In this document: in pieces, positions 9,201 through 19,015 of the stretch
Layout of the letters: each line of letters begins with the position of its first letter
Position numbering within the stretch: position 1 is the stretch's first letter
Assembly: GCA_037179385.1 (NCBI GenBank)
Contig: CM074179.1
Location: 30,571,903-30,635,902 of the forward strand
From: Holothuria scabra
Lineage: Eukaryota; Echinodermata; Holothuroidea; Aspidochirotida; Holothuriidae
Reading direction: 5' to 3'
DNA length: 64,000 nucleotides
Notes under the pieces: generated by a model
The model's input: only the letters and a program-made list of their open reading frames with translations
Told to the model about the DNA's origin: nothing
Database searches by the model: none
Made by a program: the position numbers and the translations under genes

Positions 9201-11932
9201 AAGGACAAGACCCTAGTATGTGGGTATTGTTACTTCAATAGTTTCGATATCCGAAACCCTCATTATATGTAGTAACATCACGTGACGTAAGGAGTATCAT
9301 CACGGGACGTAAGGAGTATCATCACGGGACGTAAGGAGTATCATCACGTGACGTAAGGAGTATCATCACGGGACGTAAGGAGTATCATCACGGGACGTAA
9401 GGAGTATTTTAGTGCATAATCATTCATGATTCAGGGAAGTGAGGGAATGAAAATGTTATAGCTGATGAACCCCAGTTTTGCCCAACTAAATCAAACATCC
9501 TTGAATATTCGGATTCGTCTTTACAACGTGATCAGTATGTGTACCCCTTGGCCAAGTATTATTCTTTATATTAAACCAACAGTTATATCAGGAAGGGTCA
9601 GACAGGAAATTTCCTCCACGGCAAATGGTGCTCTACTGGTGGTTGAAGTTGATGAGGTCTTTAAAATGCCTGAAAGGATGATGGTTCGTTCTGGTGTCCT
9701 CACTGGAAACATAACGATGATCCGCGACATGTCACGAACTCCAAGAGGATGTCACTGCGTACAGTTTTCAACAGGTATCATTTTCTTAGAAATGCCATGT
9801 GCAATGATGAAAAGCAAGTTTTTTTTAAAAGTTAACAGTCAATTCAACACACAACCCCATTTGTTCTTAACTTGCAGTCGGGGTCCAGAGATCAACTCCT
9901 AGCAGAGTCATCCCAAAGACTTTAAAATGGAACCTACTGCCATTGCGTTTAGTCCTCAGAACAGGTAATGGAGTAGTGAAAACAAGCCACAACTGGAATC
10001 CGACTAAAACCAGTTGGTTAGAAACTAGGCCGTAAAACTCCATATAACTTAACCCAACCTGAACATCATTTTGAACGATGTCTGGTTTCATTAGCCTAAC
10101 ACATTATTTACCGATTATGAACCGATCCTTCTTTAAACTTTCTAGTGTATAGACTTACTAGTCTAATATCTCTGTAAGATATTTCAAATTTCCAACGCCA
10201 CTCCGAAACAAAGAAATATCGGCACGTCATTTTTTTTTATTCTTCGGAAGTTACAAACAGTTACATGGTTGATTAAGCAGGACTGTAGTCAGATCTTCCA
10301 GAATTCGTTGTGTGCTGCGGATTATGTTTCCTGATGTGGATTAAATAACGCTGGCAGTATTGATCCAATAACGTTATTGGTCAGGGAAATAACAAAGGTG
10401 AAGGTATGGACCTTTTGCATATGATGTCACAGTGCAACAACGACGCCCCCTTTTGGGGCCAAAAAACCAACATCGACCAATGCGGAAAGCTGATTCGTCA
10501 ACCATTGCACAGTCTTCTATAAATGCGGGTCGAATTCTTATGTGTACAACCACGTGCTTCGTTGCCCTGACACCAAGGATAACGTCTGATTGTCTTCAAT
10601 GCATAAGGTCTATGCTTAGTGAAGAATTCATCATAAAGTTAGATATTTAGTCAGTCGGTCAGACGGCCAGTCAATTAGATAATGTTCATGGCCCGGTTTT
10701 TAAGCCGATTGATTTAATTAAGGCTTTGCCATGGCATTTTTCCTATTGTTCCTCACTAACCTGTTTTTCCCGCTCCACTGCTTATACTGAACACTAAGGC
10801 AGTAGGTTTCATTTGCATTTCCAACGGCAGTGGGTTCCATTTTGAAGTCTTAAGCATGACCCGGCCAAAAGTTGAATCGAACTCCAGACCTCCAGGTTGC
10901 AAGTCTGATGCTCTAACCAATTGACAATGCAGTCGGCCATGACATAAATAAAGAAATAACCTCTATACCTTTTAAGCCTTGCGGTTACTTAGGACTGTCA
11001 CAGTGCAAATATGTAAAAGCCTTTATTCTCATTAGCCTTCGTTTCATATGTGCAGTCATACGTTCCTTGCAACACATCCATCCTTCGTGAATTAAACAAA
11101 CAAGAGGGAAAAAGAACGGCTAATGCGCACTGCCTATCGAGGTATTTCTTGATTGGCTGATGTCGTTGCATTTTATCGACTGTATTCCTCGTAAGAGTTA
11201 GGGGTTAGGATAGCAGCTAGGTCAGCCAGAAAGGAACATATTGTTCAACAGTACACATTTCCACAAACATTGTCATGGATAAGACCTTCAGGGAACCTTT
11301 TTATTTCACTGAACACGTTACTTTTAATAGGTAGGATTTGAATCTGGACTTTTTTGGTTATTTCAGTCTTCGTCTTTCCAACGTTTGAAATTTAAAGGCT
11401 GTTTCCTGATATCTGTTAGGCATTTTTGATCGATTTCAGCATAAAAAGTCTCCTTTTTCTAAAAAACGAGTGACGTTTACCTTGAAACGTTAAGCCAAGT
11501 ATAGTTAAATTTGATTTTCTTAATGTCCAATTTGTGTAGCTTTGTTCAAAATTTGGGCTAATTTATGAACCATTCTTTTTTTCAGAAGCGGTTAATATTT
11601 TCATGGGTTCATTGAATGAACACAATGAAGCATTGATCGATGATTCGAGCTACGTCATAACATCCAATTCAAAGCGAAAATCTAAGTTAACAGCGTTAAA
11701 ATCTTCACATCTAAGATGTCCGGATGGGCCAACAGAACCAAACACAGGTGGTCTTGCTAGGGAAAACACTGATTCAAGTAATAATAGAAGGCCACAAAAG
11801 TTGCAGGCAATCAGGCATGTAGAAAGAGAAATCCATGCAGCCACCATGTTCCAGCCTATGGACGCACTTCCGGTTTATCCACGGAAACCAATGAGGAAGT
11901 CAAGGTCAAAAGTGAAAAATTTAATGATATAA
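91..11932 (+). CDS. WFIKKN: WFIKKN-like secreted multidomain protease inhibitor (partial, 3' seven exons)
   Basis: Seven exons join in frame: 91-264, 1675-1797, 4082-4280, 5027-5307, 8795-8869, 9583-9774, 11586-11932. Every intron has GT..AG ends and phases agree (1,1,2,1,1,1), giving 462 codons plus stop. Domain order is Ig I-set (residues 1-98; C23, W35, C80), a Thr/Glu/Pro linker, Kunitz 1 (C149-C199), Kunitz 2 (C207-C257), then an NTR/netrin domain (from about C267 to C392) and a basic tail. Ig-Kunitz-Kunitz-NTR is the C-terminal architecture of WFIKKN1/2; the WAP and Kazal/follistatin modules normally in front would lie left of the window. In vertebrates WFIKKN proteins are secreted and bind GDF8/GDF11; the second Kunitz domain of the human protein inhibits trypsin. 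Growth-factor binding here is inference. Papilin is less likely, because its Kunitz domains precede its Ig domains and it has no NTR. Confidence 0.93.
1675..1797 (+). CDS. WFIKKN: WFIKKN-like exon: C-terminal half of Ig domain
   Basis: This is a 123-nt phase 1-1 exon between a TTTCTGCTGTAG acceptor and a GTGAGT donor. It encodes the hallmark I-set motif EDEGTYGCLASNSFG with the second Ig cysteine. Joined to 91-264 it completes one Ig domain interrupted by a 1410-bp intron. It is too short for simple ORF calling. Confidence 0.92.
2773..2793 (+). repeat. Direct repeat copy 1 (GGGGTACCCATGC motif)
   Basis: A 21-bp block inside intron 2 of the WFIKKN-like gene is repeated almost exactly at 3796-3817. 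Its core is the palindrome GGGTACCC. The two copies are about 1 kb apart in the same orientation, so they may mark the ends of an element or a segmental copy. Confidence 0.5.
3344..3390. repeat. GATC/AATC tetranucleotide microsatellite
   Basis: A short run of GATC units passes into AATC units. It lies in intron 2 of the WFIKKN-like gene. Confidence 0.9.
3517..3547. repeat. Perfect 11-bp stem hairpin in a GTTGGG-rich stretch
   Basis: The arm GTTGGGAAAAA (3517-3527) is answered by its exact reverse complement at 3537-3547 with a 9-nt loop. Further CCCAAC/GTTGGG motifs occur at 3187-3200 and between 3547 and 3680, suggesting a degraded foldback element. Confidence 0.6.
3796..3817 (+). repeat. 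Direct repeat copy 2 (GGGGTACCCATGC motif)
   Basis: This is the second copy of the block at 2773-2793, with one extra T in the T-run. Confidence 0.5.
4082..4280 (+). CDS. WFIKKN: WFIKKN-like exon: linker and start of Kunitz 1
   Basis: The acceptor is the TATAG ending at 4081, which gives the required phase 1 start; the alternative AG at 4085-4086 would break the frame. The exon encodes about 49 residues of Thr/Glu/Pro/Asn-rich linker and then the first two Kunitz cysteines (CVQALDRGHC). It ends in phase 2 before GTGAGC, splitting a tryptophan codon. Confidence 0.9.
5027..5307 (+). CDS. WFIKKN: WFIKKN-like exon: rest of Kunitz 1 and all of Kunitz 2
   Basis: This 281-nt exon runs from a TCAAACCAG acceptor to a GTATAG donor. 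It carries the last four cysteines of Kunitz 1 and six cysteines of Kunitz 2. Both domains have the exact BPTI spacing C-x8-C-x15-C-x7-C-x12-C-x3-C, and both have the YGGC(G)xNGNxFRT block. The residue after the second cysteine (P1) is Phe in Kunitz 1 and Arg in Kunitz 2, so Kunitz 2 looks trypsin-directed. Confidence 0.95.
5500..5600 (-). repeat. Interspersed repeat fragment (reverse copy of 53490-53600)
   Basis: Read on the minus strand, this stretch contains CTCTCCTAACCCACTTACG and AAGCCCCTCCCACAACTGTC. It aligns with the plus strand around 53505-53570. It lies in the intron after the Kunitz exon. Confidence 0.45.
5751..8280. mobile_element. hAT-like DNA transposon, non-autonomous or decayed
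   Basis: The left end reads TAGTGGCGTAGTTAAG and the reverse complement of the right end reads CAGTAGCGTAGATACG (12 of 16 match). The flanks are TTTACATG (5743-5750) and TTCACATG (8281-8288), a 7 of 8 match consistent with a hAT 8-bp target duplication. No transposase frame survives in the 2.5 kb. Inside are four diverged copies of a GCGCCACCA..GTTGGCGCGGAGCG motif (about 5838, 6190, 6310, 6500) and G-runs. The element sits wholly in an intron of the WFIKKN-like gene. Confidence 0.65.
8795..8869 (+). CDS. WFIKKN: WFIKKN-like micro-exon: start of NTR domain
   Basis: This 75-nt phase 1-1 exon lies between a TTTCAAACAG acceptor and a GTAAGT donor. It encodes a basic stretch followed by SCDC and KSSFCRNDF, the NTR start seen in WFIKKN proteins. 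The split codon at its end completes a Val that leads directly into ISGRV of the next exon. Confidence 0.88.
9274..9405. repeat. Six-copy 22-bp tandem repeat (GACGTAAGGAGT)
   Basis: Six head-to-tail 22-bp units share ATCATCACGKGACGTAAGGA. Units 1 and 4 carry CACGTGACG while units 2, 3, 5 and 6 carry CACGGGACG. This T,G,G / T,G,G pattern indicates a 66-bp trimer that was itself duplicated. It lies in the intron between the NTR exons. Confidence 0.95.
9583..9774 (+). CDS. WFIKKN: WFIKKN-like exon: core of NTR domain
   Basis: This is a 192-nt phase 1-1 exon between an AAACCAACAG acceptor and a GTATCA donor. It encodes ISGRVRQEI, a beta-rich VVEVDEVFKM segment and the cysteine pair GCHC. The pattern matches the middle of the NTR domain of WFIKKN proteins. 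The longer open frame around it (9465-9902) is partly intron and partly SINE. Confidence 0.88.
9900..10065 (+). mobile_element. tRNA-derived SINE, body fragment (copy a)
   Basis: The block AAGACTTTAAAATGGAACC..ACTGCCATTGCG..GTTAGAAACTAGGCCGTAAAACTCC matches the body of the copies at 10650-10941, 19683-19935 and 57669-57967. The tRNA-like head is missing. Confidence 0.6.
10650..10941 (-). mobile_element. tRNA-derived SINE, near full length (copy b)
   Basis: On the minus strand it starts with a tRNA-like head (TTGGTTAGAGC as A box, GGAGTTCGATTC as B box). The body follows (AAGACTTCAAAATGGAACC, ACTGCCGTTGG), and it ends near AACCGGGCC with a degenerate GACTGGC..GACCGACTGACT tail at 10650-10672. 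It lies in the last intron of the WFIKKN-like gene in antisense orientation to copy a. Confidence 0.65.
11586..11932 (+). CDS. WFIKKN: WFIKKN-like terminal exon: end of NTR and basic tail
   Basis: The exon starts after a strong TTCTTTTTTTCAG acceptor in phase 1 and ends at TAA (11930-11932). It begins with VNIFMGSLNE, like the IIMG turn of the WFIKKN NTR, and contains a final cysteine in HLRCPDG. About 70 residues of Lys/Arg/Ser-rich tail follow and have no recognised domain. A candidate AATAAA lies at 12894-12899, which would imply a long 3' UTR. Confidence 0.85.
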
Positions 11933-13776
11933 GCGATGACTTCTGTGCAGAAACTTTAAAACATCATAAGAATGCCATACAGTAATTCAAAAACACCTGA
12001 TGTATTAGTATATATGCCACTCATCTCATTTAGAGAGGCTGCTTGAGTTGATATCGATAACTTGATGAGAGTGTTAAAGGGTCACTACTACACGACAATG
12101 CTTTTAGTGCCATGAGTTTTATATCCAATTGGCTCGAAAAGGTTGAAATTTTGAATTTTGTGGTGTTCTGACTTGTAACGGTATTGTTCATAATTCGAAA
12201 GTGTTTTGTCACGAATTTTTTACTACCGTTTAGCCTACGTTTAATACCGTTTAAAAACCGTTTAGAACTCACTCATAAAACACTTAGTCGTATGTACAGG
12301 ATGTGGCTATTGTCTAAGTCTAACCACTTGGCATTGGCATGTGAAGAAATCGTACAAGTTTGAAAAAACTTGTTGAATTTCATGAAACAACTCAATAAGT
12401 GGCTTCAAATTTTTGAACACCTACATTGACCTTACCTATGCGTGATCGCAAGCTTTGCTACAAGTTGGACCGTGGGAAGCGGCAAGGGAGTCAAACCGCT
12501 AACAAATATATGTATATATATAAAACAAAAACTTGAAAAGAATCGTGAAAAATTACACCACCAAAAGTTCTATGATATTGCTGTAAACTTTCCAAGATAT
12601 ATGATTTCAAAAATAAAAAGACTCAACAAGGCATGAAGAGTGGAGAGTACCAGTTTCACCTTCACGTTGGCCAAACTTTTCTTGACGATTTGCGCAAAAC
12701 TATGATACTCCTTCACCTAGAGAGGTTATGTCAAGTTTCATCCCTCGAGAAAATTCGATGGCTACAGTACTATACTAAGGCACAACATGGGGAAACTGGG
12801 TACATTTCTGTAAGCAATAAATTACCCTCGATTTGATCACTCAAAATGTTTATTACCTCCGTGGTTTTTTCCTTTTTGAACTCCTTACCAGACAATAAAG
12901 TGAATTGTGTTCACATTGAAAGCATAAGTTGACCTAGCTATTATCAACGTCGGGGCTACGCCTCAGATTTTGTTTTGTCCCCCATGTTATGTCGCTTAGG
13001 ACTAGACTGATCGGAATAAAATGCATGATATAACTTTCCTGGGGTTTAATTTTCCATCCACAGATATACTTAAACCTCACAGATTCCGGGGTATTTAACC
13101 TATTCACAGGACCGGGGGACTTTGGGTTCGGTTTCGAACTTCACCCGAAAGTATTTTCCCACAAATTTTCCTTTGCCCTCTGTTTTCCCCTCTCTAATTT
13201 GAAACTTCTGGCCCCTGCACGGGTAATTATAGTCCAAGAACATGGAAACATTCCAATAAGTTTAATAGGCTCCTTACGATAGAGGCAGCCCCGAAGAGAG
13301 GGGAACGAAAACGCTACGAAATAAAAATGAAATACATGTCCAGGGGCTAGGCCAGTGTATTTTGATGGAAGGGGGAGGGGGCGAAGCATGAGTTCAGTGA
13401 TCCTTTCCTTCTTTTTCCCTTAGTTTCTTCTTTTTCAGATTTTCTTTCCAATATAGGGCGACGTCGCTCTTTTCTCCCTAACGGCACCCCCGTACATGGC
13501 CATCTATTTTAACAGTCTTACCGATAATTGGTGTAAGGTTGTGACTTGTAATACAAGAAGCACATTCAGGAAGTGTGTGCTTTATACGTACTGATACATT
13601 CAATATATGTACATATTTATATTTCATACGGTATTTAATATCATCATTAAGAAATGTAGACTATTTTCTTTTACTTTCCATGTTACGGTTATAAATATAT
13701 CGCTTAGAAATGAGAAAGCTATTACATTGTCTTCAGCAGTCTAAAATTGTTCATAGCCATTCACAAACTGGGCGCA
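11933..13776. other. 3' flank of the WFIKKN-like gene, no gene seen
   Basis: The only signal is a candidate polyadenylation hexamer at 12894-12899. Short open frames here have no recognisable domain, and no repeats were identified. Confidence 0.4.
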
Positions 13777-13783
13777 TATATAC

Positions 13784-13850
<67 letters not shown>

Positions 13851-13868
13851 TATATATATATACTTATA
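13777..13868. repeat. TA dinucleotide microsatellite
   Basis: This is a nearly pure run of TA with a few interruptions (TACATATACA at the left, AAATA near the right). Confidence 0.97.
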
Positions 13869-14246
13869 TAGATAACAACAAAAACAAAAGTAGTGGTGAT
13901 GCCTTAATAGCCAACATAGTATTGGACGTAGGTCTATAGCTACGAAATTTTCGAAGGCCTGCTTCTTTCTCAGCGTAAAGTACAGTGAACTTACTACCAG
14001 AGGGTTGTACAGTTAACACAGAAGGCTGGGAGTTCATCGGAGGCAATTGAAGGCATCCAAGTGCGACCGTCACCTATTCAGGCCATGGGGCAGCGTGTTA
14101 AGCTTGTTTATCACCTTTAGCTCATACAATTTACGTTCAGAGTCGGATTTAAATCCTTCACGAAGCAGGCAACAGTGTAGATTCTCAAGTCCATGTTCTG
14201 GGAGATCAAAGTGTAATGAAACAGCTTATTGTTCGGATTCATTGGG

Positions 14247-14396
14247 TATATATATATATATATATGTATGTATATATATATATATGTATGTATATATATA
14301 TATGTATATATATATATGTGTATATATATATGTATATATATATATGTATATATATATATATGTATATATATATATGTATATATATATATATGTATA

Positions 14397-14466
<70 letters not shown>

Positions 14467-14471
14467 TATAT
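14247..14471. repeat. TA/TATG compound microsatellite
   Basis: About 225 bp of TA runs are regularly broken by TATG. It produces long Ile-Tyr translations in every frame that are not genes. Confidence 0.97.
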
Positions 14472-14490
14472 CGCTTCTTGGCTATAACTT

Positions 14491-14564
14491 GGCTTCATGG
14501 CTCAGTGGTTAGAGCGTCCGCACTAGAATGCGGGAGGTCCCGAGTTCGAATCCCGGTGAAGTCA
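14491..14564 (+). tRNA. tRNA-like unit (tRNA gene, pseudogene or SINE head)
   Basis: The 74-nt unit begins GGCTTCA and closes with TGAAGTC, a full 7-bp acceptor stem with one G-U pair. The D arm is GCTC..GAGC, the A box is TGGCTCAGTGG and the B box is AGTTCGAATCC. The anticodon arm is irregular: the stem TCCGC/GCGGG leaves an 8-nt loop ACTAGAAT. The anticodon could be AGA (with U33 kept) or TAG. The T stem has one mismatch. These flaws and the flanking microsatellites favour a tRNA-derived unit over a working tRNA. Confidence 0.5.
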
Positions 14565-14570
14565 ACATCG

Positions 14571-14576
14571 TTTTTT
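14571..14576 (+). terminator. Possible RNA polymerase III terminator
   Basis: A run of six T lies six bases after the discriminator of the tRNA-like unit at 14491-14564, as expected for a pol III transcript. Confidence 0.5.
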
Positions 14577-14610
14577 CACCTCAGCCAGATTTTCCAGCTT
14601 TACCAATTTG

Positions 14611-14614
<4 letters not shown>

Positions 14615-14651
<37 letters not shown>
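14615..14651. repeat. TA dinucleotide microsatellite
   Basis: A pure TA run of about 36 bp lies downstream of the tRNA-like unit. Confidence 0.95.
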
Positions 14652-14653
<2 letters not shown>

Positions 14654-15332
14654 TGCAAACAAAATACAGCAAAAAATACTTCGCCAAGCTTTCGAACTCT
14701 ACACGAGTCCTTTTTCAAGGCAATACAGTTAGCAAATAATAACAGAAAGATCCAAAATAAGAGAGGGCAGCATAGCAAAACATGGTTTATGTCGTCACCT
14801 GGATGAAAGTGCAAGAGCCAGTAGACCTAATGCAAATCGAATTTTACAAAATAAGACGATTGAACTTATTATTTTTCTTGAAAAATGTTGCTATGTTAGG
14901 GAAAAAAATCTTAATTTTTGGAAAGGAAGTGCAATTTGTGTGAGGTATAAGCCTGAGGTGAAAAAAAAAAATAAAACCTCAATGCAATTTTCAGGCTAGG
15001 ACTAATAAGTGACTTTTACTACTCTATGAATGGTTTCTTCTTCCCGAGCGTATCTATTTGAAATCTTTGTGTAACGATATATTCCCCTTCTTCGATATAT
15101 TCCCCTTTGTCAAGAATCTTTCAGACTTCAGGATTTTTGTTTCACAATCATTGATTTTGAGAGATTATCTCATGTCTACTTGATAGGAAATGTGAATTTC
15201 GTTTGAGCAGGTCCCTAAAGATAAACGCAGAATATTTACAAATGTATGTTTGATAGAATTTCCATTTTCGTGGACAGACTATTCCGTTTACGGAACAAGT
15301 GTCCACACCTGATACAGAACTTCCACAACGAC

Positions 15333-15740
15333 TTAAGGTAGCATAGAATCCCTAAAGGAAGCAATTTTTGGTTATGATATGGAATACGATGGGGTGATTT
15401 GGAATTGTTTTATGAAATTATATTCAATGAAGTACCATTGGTGGAAATATTGGATTAATTGAAGTAATTTTGTGGAAACTATGGGCTTGAACCTGGCGGA
15501 GGCATACCAAGCTTTTAGTGAAAAAGAAGGCTCTGAAAAGGGTGATTGAACTGTGAGCTGAAATAGCAAAGAATCTTCTCTGTCATGATAAGTAAAACTG
15601 AAGGTGCCACGAATGGCCAACTTGTAAGCTTTCATATGAATGGTAGCTTGCACCTAGCGAAAACTTCGACGAGGCCCATTTACTTTTTTGGATTTAGTGT
15701 GTTAGTCAATGGAACAATAAATGGGGGTAAGCTACCTTAA
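15333..15740. mobile_element. TTAA-flanked MITE (GGTAGC ends)
   Basis: The 400-bp interior starts GGTAGCATA and ends TAAGCTACC, an imperfect terminal inverted repeat. TTAA lies on each side (15333-15336 and 15737-15740), the target duplication typical of piggyBac-type elements. No coding capacity was seen. A 12-bp palindrome TACCTTAAGGTA at about 18240 may be a related end or target. Confidence 0.55.
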
Positions 15741-18060
15741 GGTAAAACAACCGTGCATTAAGCACAGCATAATGCCCGATCATTGGAGGAATGCGAGCGA
15801 TGTTCGAGGGATGCATCCCGAGAGCATGCAGCTATGGGATTGTTCGTGTTAAACAATGGCGGCGCTACGGGGACATGACGGGGGAATTTCCCCCTCAGCA
15901 CTTATTCTTTCCCCCTCAATCCCCCGAGTCTATCCAGTTAGGAATGAGAAATTTGCCCTTCTCACCACCCGCAGAAGCGCTGGCTTTGTCGTCAACTTCT
16001 TTTCACCCTGTTTCATTAAATGCCTACTGCACTTAATTTTCCTGGGCGGGACTTGTGACGTCTGTGATGGTACTATATAATATTTCATAAAATTACACGT
16101 GAGAAAATAAACAAAAAAAAAGAAAAACATTGTTGAACCATACGAGGAAGTGAAGGTTAACATTTGAAGCTTATCTCTCCTGGACTTAGGTTATTAAAAT
16201 ATGCCTATCCTATTTAATTTTCATAAAATGCTGCAAGTTTTATTTTGGATAGCTTAATGATTCAATGAAACCATGAGGTCATGGACTGCAACACGTATAG
16301 TGGTGAACAGTTTAGGCTATACTTCATTATGTTATGTCATGTAATGGTTACTGTTGTGAAATATTTAGAAGCAGCTAGAATTTGTGTATCTTTTGAGGCA
16401 CCATGTAAATAAAGACCTTATTAAATTAATTAAACGTAGACATTATTAAATTCAAGCAACATTCGTCAAATGATGAAGTGAAAAGTTTGACCAACTGGGC
16501 TATACTACCCCCAAAATGCCAAAGGGTTTAGATTCTGAAGGTGTTCGATGCACTATTACTTTAATAGAATTGTGTATCTTTTCAATGACATTTCACAAAA
16601 CTGACAACCTTACGACTGTACGACTGACAGGTCGATGTAATCATGAAGTGAGTTTTGAACTGTAAAGAGGGGAGACGAATGTAGGATCATATTACTTTAC
16701 GACAGGGGTCTGTTATATCAACGACCTTTGTGGAATAATAATATCAAAAAAATTGAATTGCAGCGTGGTGCTATTTTTAAATATCAACTACCTGATAAGT
16801 GTAAATGACTATGGAACCAGTATTTCTATAAAATAATTTTTATGGAGGTCCTGGTTTTGGGCCCACCTGGTTTATGGTAAAGTCGGCTCTTAATATGACT
16901 TAGCAAGTTGCTGAGGACACCCCTTTTCAAGTAAAGAAAAAATATTGTGTGCATATGTGAAAAGTGTTGATGGAAAAGAACTCCAGATCCTTAGATTTAA
17001 CTACGTAATAACTTTTTAAAACTTTCAATTTTGAATAAATTGATTGAAATTGAATGCATTCCGTTTTACTTTAAATTATTGTTCTCATATTTCATTAATA
17101 GTGAGAAATATTTGTATCATGGTACTGTAGAAAGTAATAGTCAGAAGATGAAAAAGTGCCTCGTTTGATGCAAAAAAATGTTTATTTAACGTTCCAGAGG
17201 GCTTAGCGTTTTGCTTTTTTTTTTTTAAAACAGCAAACCTCAACATTAAATTCATATTCTGTATCTGTGGGAATACTTATGGATACGCAAAGAATGATAA
17301 CTTTTAGCTAGAAACAAATAAAATTTGCAAATATTTATGCGACATTTAAAAAAATGAAAATACCGATATGTATTACATCATTCGTTTAAATTTACTTCAG
17401 GAATGTATGCAAATTTGGTGGCACGTTATTGCAAAGAAAGGGAAAGCCAATATGCTCAAAGTTAGGCCTCAATCAATCCTTAATGGAACACGAAAAGAGA
17501 ATTCACAGTAACTTTATTCATTCTGCAATAAGCGCTAGAAGAGGATAATGCTTGGTACCACGTTTGGTAAAATAGCGTGCTCTGTTCTTAGACGGAAAAG
17601 TTGACACATTCAGACATCCTTAGCAACGTAAAAGTAATCTTCCAAAGCCCCTTGCAACCTATTACATTGTCATAATGCACGTAATTACAAACACAATCAA
17701 TGCATCGTAGACCTCTGAAGTTCAAATTTACTACATAACCCCAGGGTTTCTGGGACTTCACACGTAGTCCCACCAGGACGTTGTCCCTGGGCTCCACGAG
17801 GTCCTTCCTTAGACCCAAGACCGATAGGGGAGCGCTTAACTCCGCGTTCCCTCTCTCACCCAGCGCGTATGTAAAATCATTGCCTAAGTACGTAGTAATA
17901 GTTCTTATGTACGTTACAATTATTTCGTAGATTCAGATCCGAAAAGCGAAGATAAGGGATACAAAGTTGCCTAGTTAACAGTCTTGCTAACAAAAAGATT
18001 GAGCATTCTTTACTGCTTTTAACGTTTGAAACATTGTTCTAACATTAGCTATTTGTTATT
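15741..18060. other. No gene identified
   Basis: This stretch is AT-rich with no supportable exon. At about 15855-15920 there is a GGCGGCGCTACGGGGAC..GGGGGAATTTCCCCC patch typical of the transposon ends in this window. On the minus strand 17738-17846 shows a short Gly-X-Y-like reading (GPRGAQGQR), too short and broken to call a collagen exon. Confidence 0.35.
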
Positions 18061-18177
18061 GAGACTCTAAAATTCGAGTTGTTAAAATAGCTGATCGGAC
18101 TGCAATATTCTCGTAAACGGTCTGGTAATGGACCTTCTTCACCTCGTCCGTTATTTGCCAAATTTGAGATCTCGACG
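18061..18177. mobile_element. Foldback MITE copy (GAGACTCTAAA ends)
   Basis: The left end GAGACTCTAAAATT is answered on the other strand by GAGATCTCAAATTTGG. The right part contains CTCGTCCGTTAT, which recurs in the element at 43211-43302. Confidence 0.45.
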
Positions 18178-19015
18178 TTGCATTCACCACTCCTCCAAAT
18201 TCAATTAATTCAACATTTAAAGCATGCAGTATAAATGTTACCTTAAGGTAGTATGACCAGGCTCGTATGCATGAATTTTGTACGGAGGGGGCGGGGGCAC
18301 TCTAAGCGAAAGGCCACCGTGAGTTGGCGAAGGATGTAGCTAGGAAATGTTTTTTTTTCATACTTCCTAGACGGTCGGAAATGGCCCTCCCTATGCTTGC
18401 TTGACAGTGGTCCCCTTGATTTTCAGACGTTTCCTTATCAGTTTCGTTTGAAGAAGCAGCTGGTTCAAACAATTTTATCACATATTTATCTTTTGTTTGT
18501 TTTAAAGGCGTAGTTAGATTTGACTTCTAGGGTTGAATGATGGTGTACTGACGGTTGCTTCTCCCAGCGTCCTAGGGTGGGGGACTTAAGGACGGTTGTT
18601 CCATTTTTGAAGGTAATGAAGCTAATGAAGGAACATTTGCACTCCGTATTTGTTTCATAAAATACAAAGGTCAAACTCGTGCTGTCATTTGTGAAATGGC
18701 AAAAAGAGAAGGTGCAGCAACTCATTGTTGTCACTGAAAATGCTCAAAACATATGATTAAGGTGCCCTCAGCTGCTAACGACTACATTTACTTTATTCCA
18801 GCATTTTGGTAGGTACATGTTAACATTATTTCAAAAAGCTCCAAACATTTTAATAAGTGATAGGAGACGCATGTCTGGATGCCCTCAAATGTGTGCCCAG
18901 AAAGGGTTCCTATCCTACAAGTTACAGTGAGGGCCCAAAGGTTTCAAAATGGTTTTGGTCCATATACCGTGATAAGAATACTCACTTAAATCATAAGATT
19001 TAGAATATTGAAGTT

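Noticed and set aside
9274..9405. CRISPR-like array
   Set aside because: The units are directly adjacent with no spacers, in an animal intron; it is an ordinary tandem repeat.
91..11932. Papilin as the identity of the Ig/Kunitz gene
   Set aside because: Papilin has Kunitz domains before Ig domains and a PLAC domain at the end; here Ig comes first and an NTR domain ends the protein.
14047..14732. Long Ile/Tyr-rich open frames on both strands
   Set aside because: They are translations of the TA/TATG microsatellite; they exist in all frames and have no Met-initiated domain.
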